From: Phallusia fumigata | Lineage: Eukaryota > Chordata > Ascidiacea > Phlebobranchia > Ascidiidae | Assembly (NCBI GenBank): GCA_008931825.1 | Contig: QXVZ01033671.1 | Location: forward strand, 1-42,556 | Direction of reading: 5' to 3' | DNA length: 42,556 nt | Shown: one piece after another, positions 37,901 through 42,556 of the stretch | How the letters are laid out: every line of letters starts with the position of its first letter | Position numbering within the stretch: position 1 is the stretch's first letter | The notes under the pieces: generated by a model | Told to the model about the DNA's origin: nothing | Seen by the model: the letters and a program-made list of their open reading frames with translations, nothing else | Database searches by the model: none | Program-made: the position numbers and the translations under genes

Positions 37901-40080
37901 TGTGCGAAACGACTTTACTTAATTTCTCAGTAACGAACGAATTGCGGAAATACCACGAACTTATCGTGTACAATTGAAGCGTTTCGACATAAAGATGCAT
38001 TGGCAAGATTCGTCACTCGAGAGGCCGTGCAACGCACGGTTGTCACATCATTGCCGATAGCGACACGCTGGTAATAAGGCTTTAAGAAAGACAAACGAGC
38101 TCGCTATTGGGCTCCACGTTACCGCCAAGCTATATCAGCTCAAACTGAATATTATCATCCTCACAGTAGATTAACAAATTTCTGTATGTGGGGCGTCAAA
38201 TCAGTAAAATTCAGTTGCTGTACAGTTAACTAGCTTAACAGGGTTCGCCAACTGCGCCGACGGCAAGGCACGAGATTTGGCGATTTCACGGTGTAGAGGC
38301 AGTAGTGGTCGCTGGCAACTGAAGGCCTCGGACAAATCAATCATCACTTTCCAGATAGTAGGGTGTGCCATTATGCCAATTTCCAACGAAGTGAAAGAGT
38401 TGGTCGCACCACAACTGGGTGCTGTCCACGCTTTCCTTTAGTCACCACCACATCAAAACATATAAAACCCAGAAAAACCTGCCCTGACGCGTTTACGAAA
38501 GGATGCTAATTGGGTTGGTATCACGCTGGGCCCGGTCAATGGGCACACGCTGAGACGGCGCCCAGAGGGACTAATGATTCATGAGCACTTTTCCTTGCAT
38601 AATCAAAAAAGGATTGAGGCGCATTTTTCACGCACTGGGAAGAAGATTAAATCAAATGAAGCTTGGCGCAGCAGGTGTCCGCCGTCAGCAGAGACAAATT
38701 GGGATGGGCTGCTGCCATTTCACCCTACGGATGGCCCATCCGACAGTTTTCAAAGTAGGTCGCCAATGTGATTTCGCCTCCGCACCCGCGTAAACTGAAC
38801 TGCCGAAATAAGTGTGATAGCGGGCAAAGGCGGTCAACGCGACGGGGCCTGTTTACACGTACGCGCAATTTGTTCCTAACTGGGTGTCAAAAATTTCGGC
38901 GGCGACAATTTCACGCACTGGACAAAGTATCAAGTCGCAGCCTGGTAGTCTGATTTTGGCGAGCGCCAGCCCATGTCAGGCTCGAGACAAAGACTTGGGG
39001 TCGGATCGAATGCACGGGCCTATGAAAGATACTCGAAAAGGCGCAACGGAGCGTAAAAGAGCCTGGCCTATTGTCATTAGGGTCTGAAGCCGGGGGCTCG
39101 GCGAGACGTGAGAACCAAACACTCAGGCCACTATCATCTAAAACACCACCTTCACAAGTCGGAAATAGTTGGATTGCGTGGCAATGCGAGTTGGTGTTGA
39201 ACCATGGGTAAGACTTAAGTGCTGGTGCAAGTCGTTTGTTACGGCGAATGCAAAACCCTTCCTGTCCATAGTTCTGATTTTAGACAGCATAGACCTCCGC
39301 AATCAATTTTTCTTTGGGGTTTATATTTTGAAGATGCTATTATGGGTTTATAAACAGCCGCAAATCCATTTAAACCTACTTTCCCAAATAATTTCACACA
39401 ACATAATTTTATGTTTCTAGTTTGCATGACACTGCATCTAAAGATAATAACACGACATTTTCAACAAAATGGATTCATTCAAAACCAAACTTACAGTTCT
39501 TGAAGATGGGGTAGGTTGTTGAAGAGTTCCCCCTTTACTTCACCCTCAGTTAATTTGTTGTTACGAAATGTTCTACAGGCAAAAACAAAATGACAGTTAC
39601 AATTACTATAAAGTTGATAATAAACCATACGATAGATTACACAAAAAGGAATCATACACATCTGTTTCCTAAATTTAATTGCCTGAACAAACCATTCCGG
39701 GAGATTATTATTTCCTGTATTGCTGTGGTTGGATTTTCTTAGCACATGTTAATCTCAATACACATGAGGAAAGTGGAAATAGATGCTATAAAAAACACTT
39801 ACAAAATAGAAACCCAGCTGGGAATCGGATGTGGAATTTGCTTTAAGCTTCTGTTACTGCAGTTCACCAATTTTTTTGAGTAGACACAAGTACATTGGCT
39901 TGGGCAGTTGGGTGCTTGCTGAGCACAAGCAGTAAATATAATCCATGACGAGGAAAATAAAATGACCAAAAATATGTGAATAAAAAATGAGTTTCTTCTT
40001 GCTTTATTCTGGGATTTCCTTCTATCAAGTGGCAAGTCCAAAGGCCAAAACCATTTTATAGCAAAATGCATTGACTTCAT
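16225..40080 (-). CDS. LRIG: LRIG-type receptor (LRRs + 3 Ig + TM), 19 coding exons
   Basis: Spliced gene; the exons below sum to 3576 nt with matching splice phases throughout, giving about 1191 residues (vertebrate LRIG proteins are about 1065-1120). Order: basic n-region and hydrophobic signal peptide (residues 32-52), LRRNT (NCPSQCTC), 15 LRRs (about 90-468), LRRCT (CDCQLSWFANWL), Ig1 (VWRKG), Ig2 (DGGIDFPAA ... GEYTC), Ig3 (TERHFFAGNNQLL ... GRYQC), membrane span about 892-914 followed by YTRKN, and a tail of about 275 residues. The Ig3 and Ig2 motifs closely match LRIG, which separates it from other LRR-Ig proteins. Family knowledge: LRIGs are single-pass surface proteins that modulate growth-factor receptor signalling. 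The first in-frame ATG is at 40080; the frame stays open 30 codons upstream, so a further 5' exon is possible. Odd points: an insertion in Ig2, a basic cluster in the tail, and one shuffled LRR position. Which vertebrate paralogue is nearest was not resolved. Confidence 0.93.
17038..17133 (-). CDS. LRIG: LRIG exon 18: cytoplasmic tail
   Basis: 96 bp, phase 1 to phase 1, acceptor TTTATTTCTAG, donor GTATAC. It encodes a Ser/Asp-rich stretch HPGDSSSHDSLDRPNRIPP. Assignment rests on splice phase and position. Confidence 0.75.
17211..17357 (-). CDS. LRIG: LRIG exon 17: transmembrane segment
   Basis: 147 bp, phase 1 to phase 1. It encodes DDGWDIMGPNG, then the span IIIISVFACVIVTSLVWLIV and the stop-transfer YTRKN, matching vertebrate LRIG (DDGW ... 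GTSLIWVIVIY). Donor GTAATAC. Confidence 0.93.
17633..17908 (-). CDS. LRIG: LRIG exon 16: Ig3
   Basis: 276 bp, phase 1 to phase 1, acceptor TTTCAACTGCAG, donor GTAAGTGAT. It encodes VVFQCTAQGYPQPEITWYKD, ITERHFFAGNNQLLVI and KGRYQCSVSNYLGT. It is the most diagnostic LRIG segment in the window. Confidence 0.95.
18254..18623 (-). CDS. LRIG: LRIG exon 15: Ig2 remainder with large insertion
   Basis: 370 bp, phase 0 to phase 1. It starts DGGIDFPAAEQ, as in vertebrate LRIGs, and ends DDAGEYTCIATSDVGQ then ATLTVL. Between them are about 60 residues more than the family has, acidic first (EYEDGEDEVDID), then Ser/Gly-rich, then basic (TRGKKRQ). Confidence 0.9.
18976..19034. other. interleaved inverted repeats in an LRIG intron
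   Basis: GTGTTGGC (18976-18983) pairs with GCCAACAC (19013-19020). ACTTGACC (18995-19002) pairs with GGTCAAGT (19027-19034). The order A-B-A'-B' allows a pseudoknot in the transcript. It lies about 90-145 nt downstream of the exon 14 donor. Confidence 0.6.
19122..19296 (-). CDS. LRIG: LRIG exon 14: Ig1 end and Ig2 start
   Basis: 175 bp, phase 2 to phase 0, acceptor TCCCACGCAG, donor GTAGGC. It encodes CVISNGFGH, then EGSEVIFNCRAVGHPLPD and IAWEK, the first cysteine and tryptophan of Ig2. Confidence 0.88.
19946..20025 (-). CDS. LRIG: LRIG exon 13: Ig1, second half
   Basis: 80 bp, phase 0 to phase 2. It encodes GGHIFFTSVLLLHKVGYEDE then RVY; the split codon completes SC at the next exon, giving the Y-x-C of Ig1. 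Donor GTAAATTTG. The acceptor (ACAAACAG) has a poor pyrimidine tract. Confidence 0.78.
20277..20449 (-). CDS. LRIG: LRIG exon 12: Ig1, first half
   Basis: Acceptor AACTGACAG gives phase 1. It encodes KNENVTLECSA and MSVVWRKGSSDD. The donor is most likely GTAAGG right after 20277 (phase 0). A GTGAAG donor after 20211 is also in phase and would add 22 residues, so the 3' edge is uncertain. Confidence 0.8.
20636..20790 (-). CDS. LRIG: LRIG exon 11: LRRCT cap
   Basis: 155 bp, phase 2 to phase 1. It encodes SASFLCDCQLSWFANWL, then a Cys-containing segment ending ASLFEC, the C-terminal LRR cap. Acceptor TCGCAATAG, donor GTAAGCC. Confidence 0.9.
21094..21330 (-). CDS. LRIG: LRIG exon 10: LRRs 13-15
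   Basis: 237 bp, phase 2 to phase 2, acceptor TGTGTAG, donor GTGGGC (weaker but in phase). It encodes the longer repeat ARNRISSSVEDIDGAFHGL, matching the vertebrate EISWAIEDASEAFAGL repeat, then DLNDNKIRSL and DLRRNNVTSVQNDTF. Confidence 0.9.
21648..21791 (-). CDS. LRIG: LRIG exon 9: LRRs 11-12
   Basis: 144 bp, phase 2 to phase 2, acceptor TTGTTCAG, donor GTAAGCAC. It encodes NLSSNKLSLISNGLFRQL and DLSSNVIEVMENNAFAGL. There is no ATG-led ORF here. Confidence 0.88.
22470..22541 (-). CDS. LRIG: LRIG exon 8: LRR 10
   Basis: 72 bp, one 24-residue repeat, phase 2 to phase 2, acceptor TTCCTCGCAG, donor GTAAGTCGG. It encodes SLHNNNVSEIVQDSWKF, aligning with the DAWEF repeat of vertebrate LRIGs. 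It is visible only by splice reading. Confidence 0.87.
26868..27152. repeat. near-identical tandem pair with 27154-27425
   Basis: Both start AGAGTAAGACTTGCTAAGAT and end GGCACGGCACAGTTT, separated only by the N at 27153. The second copy lacks short stretches. Located in the largest LRIG intron. Confidence 0.93.
27154..27425. repeat. second copy of 26868-27152
   Basis: Shorter copy with small deletions, for example at the stretch before GCGATAAGAGT. Likely the alternative haplotype. Confidence 0.92.
28131..28418 (+). CDS. possible nested ORF inside the largest LRIG intron
   Basis: An open frame from about 28099 to a TGA at 28416 has coding-like composition: VDWYVISVRPEDFQNQL, INIRLRKHYRNHLQGMKLL, VVIQIPGTKKQKSVRV. 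It has no ATG near its start (GTG at 28131), so it would have to be an exon, a relic of a mobile or retroposed sequence, or chance. It is antisense to LRIG. I recognise no family. Confidence 0.25.
   Translation: MDWYVISVRPEDFQNQLTQIDRDIEAIGSNQQDWSPILSRINIRLRKHYRNHLQGMKLLQVEEPHADAAHQVVIQIPGTKKQKSVRVQCVLIGHG
30119..30262 (-). CDS. LRIG: LRIG exon 7: LRRs 8-9
   Basis: 144 bp, phase 2 to phase 2, acceptor TGTCCCCAG, donor GTAAGTTTGG. It encodes DLSRNHIAQVDGLTFNG and LNDNSITTLKDGSFYSL, very close to vertebrate LRIG repeats 7-8 (EGLTFQGL, LKDGAFFGL). Confidence 0.92.
30679..30849 (-). CDS. LRIG: LRIG exon 6: LRRs 6-7
   Basis: 171 bp, phase 2 to phase 2, acceptor GCAAACCAG, donor GTAAGTTTG. It encodes YLHRNRISRIEPGAFNGL and SLSRNRIRLLRG. 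The second repeat carries a short Ser-rich stretch (LSSSSIRES). An identical copy lies at 315-485, and the upstream flank is partly duplicated at 31156-31460. Confidence 0.9.
30842..31154. repeat. near-identical tandem pair with 31156-31460
   Basis: Both start GCAAATACCTGGTTTGCAAG and end near AATCATAGGA or GATCATAGGA, separated by the N at 31155. They cover the acceptor side of LRIG exon 6 and the adjacent intron. Confidence 0.93.
31156..31460. repeat. second copy of 30842-31154
   Basis: Contains only the first 8 bp of LRIG exon 6 before the N, then intron. Small indels relative to the first copy. Confidence 0.92.
31569..31703 (-). CDS. LRIG: LRIG exon 5: LRRs 4-5
   Basis: 135 bp, phase 2 to phase 2, acceptor ATTTTATAG, donor GTATGT. 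It encodes two repeats, SHNSIHDIGKRLQSW and DLSFNRLRHLRNNTF. Confidence 0.88.
31704..33886. other. LRIG intron 4 (2.2 kb)
   Basis: No exon or repeat supported; the ORFs here are short and lack coding features. Confidence 0.55.
33887..33964 (-). CDS. LRIG: LRIG exon 4: LRR 3
   Basis: 78 bp, phase 2 to phase 2, between CTCTTTTGCAG and GTAAGTATA. The correct frame reads RFDHCSLNDLPVVSTN then ARSINTLSL, matching the second vertebrate LRIG repeat (NELTEIPYF ... SNITLLSL). There is no ATG in frame, so ORF calling misses it. Confidence 0.85.
34595..34663 (-). CDS. LRIG: LRIG exon 3: LRR 2
   Basis: 69 bp, phase 2 to phase 2, between CTGCAG and GTAAGTTCG. It encodes IFSDNRLSRVNLSIRNAPK plus LRIL, resembling the first LRR of vertebrate LRIGs (HNRLSNWNISL). 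Confidence 0.85.
34664..39494. other. LRIG intron 2 (4.8 kb)
   Basis: Richer in CpG-type words than the flanks, with several 60-130-codon chance ORFs on both strands. No domain, splice-consistent exon or repeat recognised. A long early intron is a plausible site for enhancers. Confidence 0.55.
39495..39572 (-). CDS. LRIG: LRIG exon 2: LRR 1
   Basis: 78 bp, phase 2 to phase 2. The acceptor is TTTTGCCTGTAG and the donor GTAAGTTTGG. It encodes TFRNNKLTEGEVKG followed by LFNNLPHLQEL. This repeat has no clear counterpart at the same position in human LRIG2. Confidence 0.85.
39803..40080 (-). CDS. LRIG: LRIG exon 1: signal peptide and LRRNT
   Basis: ATG at 40080 is the first in-frame ATG. A hydrophobic core (FFIHIFLVILF) ends near FTACAQQ, followed by LRRNT cysteines NCPSQCTC and NCSNRSL. 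It ends in phase 2 at a GTAAGTG donor (39802-39796). Confidence 0.88.
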
Positions 40081-42122
40081 TTTGTCCACATTGTTGTTTT
40101 CCAATGTCAAAGAACAATTCCAGGGTTGATCTGCAAACCAGTATAATGTCCAGATTGCAAACAAGTGCAAACACTGATTTTACAGTTTACTCAAAGCCAG
40201 GCCTAGTTATCCTTTCCATTCTAACAGAAACCAATGATTTAATTAATAAATAACATGTAGGTGTAGTATTGATGTAAGGAATCATACAAATAGGTAATAC
40301 CATTTTAGATGATTATGTGTAAGTTCTGTCAGTCATTACCTTTAACTCCAATAGATTATGATTACTATATTAAGCTTAAAAATTTTATATGCTACAATTT
40401 CAACAATATTGTTTTTGCTTTTTTGCCTTCAAATTATTACCACAATGAACTCCCCAAAAAACATAGATTTGCAGAATATATAATGTATGTTTACCAAAAC
40501 TTGTTAAACTTCCTCAGTGTTCTCAAAAAAATAAAGATAATGGCCTTTTCCTTTAACTCTTCATCTGGTACTTTTCACCGCTTTTAACATTTAACAGTAG
40601 AAATAATAAGTTTGCTTAAAACATTTAAGAAATTTGCTAAATCCCAACTTTCAATCTGCGCATTTAAATAGATACCATATCGTGTCAAAAACTATTAAAC
40701 TAAAGCTTTCTGTGTCTTTAACATTGGAAGCTCAGTAGCCAAATGGCTGAAGCTCTAGGTCTTTTGTAGAGCATCTCCTTTACCACACTTTCGGCAAATG
40801 CGACAGAGTTCGCCACCAGCATTCAGTTGTTTTTCGCAACACATAATCGCTGGGCATTGGGAAGTCACGTGACAAGCGGCTGATCGAGATGTCGATTGTT
40901 TTTATACGATGTCTATTGCCTTCGAACCCGAACCAAATTTGTAAAACCATACCCTGTAAAACTTTTTACAATTTTTTAAGAAACAGTTTTATATTCTCCA
41001 TTGTGTGTGCCTATGCCTACAGCTGATAAATCTACGACTTTACAGTGCTGTGTGCTATTTATCGATGCCCAGTCACGAGAATTTTAGAATATACAAGTAA
41101 ATAGTGCTTAAAGCCAGTTTAAAAAATAACATGCCATCATCAATTACTAAACCTCGTGCTACTCAACTGTTTCTTTTGACTTGACTGCTTTCATGTTTCT
41201 AGCACAATACTAAGATCTGGAACACCTTTACACATGGTTAACAAATGACGGTAATATTGCATCTCAATTTTTATCACAGCCAGAAAAATAGAGAATACTT
41301 GTAAGTCAACACTATTAGTCGCACAAACATTTGTCCTCAAATTTTAGCTTACTGTTCCAACGAAATGTCCATCGCGATTGGTAGATATTAAAATCTGATA
41401 ATACGCCACAATTTTATCGCTTGGCGATATACGTTGATATGGGAAACTGCCTTGTACTTAAACTAGTTAGGTCAAATGTCATTTAAAATGCAATATCGGA
41501 CATAAAATAAAAACGTTCCAGGTGCACAAAAAGCATTTCAAGAGGATTTTAGGTTTCTGTTGTTCCAATGTTTTAACATTAACGTCAGACTTGACTAGAA
41601 GAACAAACTAGCTGCACCTGCGTACAATGCTTGATACTAAATGAAATTGCAGATAAGGGCAGCTATTTGGATGACCAGTTGCACCGAATGCACCAAGTTA
41701 GTGACTCAAAGGTAGAGAAGAAGTACTTGATGTCGGTTAACAGACAAAAAGAATGGCACAAGGAAAAACAAACGTGAAATCAATCCAGGGCACGGAGTCT
41801 TTTGCTCGATACGAAAATTACACTCACGTTGTAAAAGATGACATGCTTGTCATTTGGAGGCAAACAAATCCATTTCGCATGCATATTTTTTTAAACACCA
41901 AAGCAAGTAACACGCTGGCTGAAGGAACGGTGAAACCATTTAATCGAGACCATTTTTCCACGATATTGTACAACCCTGTGTTTTTAACGTGTTTGTTTAT
42001 GTCACTAGGCATTTACATTAGACTGGACACACCAAAACACCAAAAAAAACAATTTGGACCAAGTTTTACGAAGAATTGGGTTTCAGACGTCTTCGATTTT
42101 AAAAATCTAACTGCGTGCCGGA
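40081..42122. other. region upstream of LRIG
   Basis: Very AT-rich. Contains the LRIG 5' UTR and promoter, and the 3' UTR of the unrecognised upstream gene. The LRIG frame is open back to about 40170. No TATA or initiator that I would stand behind. Confidence 0.5.
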
Positions 42123-42203
42123 CTAAAACGTAATAAGATCAAGAAGGTTTTTGCTCGGCTGTGTCATTTCCTCGGGAAAGAATCCGACTAGGGTGTCGAA
42201 CAG
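42123..42203 (-). CDS. unrecognised gene, last exon
   Basis: 81 bp including TAG, acceptor TTTTTTCATGCAG. It encodes LFDTLVGFFPEEMTQPSK, then NLLDLITF. Confidence 0.72.
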   Translation of the reverse strand: MFDTLVGFFPEEMTQPSKNLLDLITF

Positions 42204-42556
42204 CTGCATGAAAAAAGGAGTTCGTAAGTAAGGCACAGATAGGTGGTAAAACTACCGCTTCAATAAAAAAGGATCATTCTGAAGCATTAACTGACTAAAA
42301 GAGCGACCTTTGGCTTTAATAACTTGACCCAGATTAAGGGAAAGGTTGGGTAATTGCTGTGGCCTATAAAACCAAATAAGTTTTACAAAAAAACAAAACA
42401 ACTCACCGACATGCGACCGACATGACTGGAGTCCGTGATTGACGAAATAAAATGAGATTTCGAAGACCTTGATGTTACAAACCCATCGTCGCTCTCACTG
42501 TCCGAATCCAGAGCACCACAGTCACCGAAAAGCGTGGCGGCAAGGTGTCGGAACTC
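42123..42556 (-). CDS. 3' end of an unrecognised gene (two coding exons)
   Basis: The upstream exon (42407 to the window edge, 50 codons) encodes HLAATLFGDCGALDSDSESD, a Ser-rich stretch, and SSITDSSHVGRMS, ending at a GTGAGTTG donor in phase 0. The last exon (42123-42203) starts after TTTTTTCATGCAG in phase 0 and encodes LFDTLVGFFPEEMTQPSKNL then LDLITF and a TAG. Good splice sites, matching phase, acidic/Ser composition and a clean stop make coding likely. I do not recognise the family. It has the same strand as LRIG and ends about 2 kb upstream of the LRIG start. Confidence 0.72.
42407..42556 (-). CDS. unrecognised gene, penultimate exon (partial)
   Basis: Open to the window edge; acidic cluster DSDSESDDG and a Ser-rich end; donor GTGAGTTG. 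Confidence 0.7.

Noticed and set aside
41753-42133. 126-codon plus-strand ORF with a fair start context.
   Set aside because: It runs antisense into the last exon and 3' UTR of the minus-strand gene, shows no domain, and such lengths arise by chance here.
1-42556. CRISPR arrays, operons, tRNA or rRNA genes, intact transposons.
   Set aside because: None seen. The repeats present are single tandem or allelic pairs, and the gene structure is eukaryotic.

Overview
The window is animal nuclear DNA: AT-rich, with genes split into many short exons bounded by GT/AG introns, no bacterial-style operons, and no RNA gene that I can see. The best-supported gene is a full LRIG-type receptor (15 leucine-rich repeats, LRRCT, three Ig domains, one membrane pass, long tail), a metazoan family. 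Compact introns and very heterozygous sequence would fit an ascidian such as Ciona, but I cannot fix the species.

Layout. (1) About 510-5842, minus strand: the 5' half of a multi-pass membrane protein made of very small exons, possibly amino-acid-permease-like. (2) 5843-8943: intergenic, with a 60-bp tandem repeat and a nested hairpin. (3) 8944-14636, plus strand: a large LRR receptor resembling a Toll-like receptor ectodomain, with an RKKR site in an inter-repeat loop and no TIR domain in the assembled sequence. (4) 16225-40080, minus strand: the LRIG gene, 19 coding exons adding up to an uninterrupted frame of about 1191 residues. It converges tail-to-tail with the LRR receptor. (5) 42123-42556, minus strand: the last two coding exons of an unrecognised gene whose remainder lies beyond the right edge.

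Assembly quality matters for every reading. Single N bases occur at 509, 1367, 11846, 13120, 13720, 14387, 27153 and 31155. Most sit at the edge of a near-identical or identical duplicated block, the pattern expected when two haplotypes or overlapping contigs are laid end to end. As a result an LRIG exon appears a second time at 315-485 beside an unrelated gene, and a coding piece of the LRR receptor (13121-13349) is displaced downstream of where it belongs (between 11845 and 11847).

Functionally, LRIG-family proteins are cell-surface modulators of receptor signalling, and the neighbouring LRR receptor is a candidate recognition or adhesion receptor. Nothing in the sequence shows that the genes act together. 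Most exons were identified by reading splice sites and phase on the correct strand; several carry no long ORF and would be missed by ORF calling.
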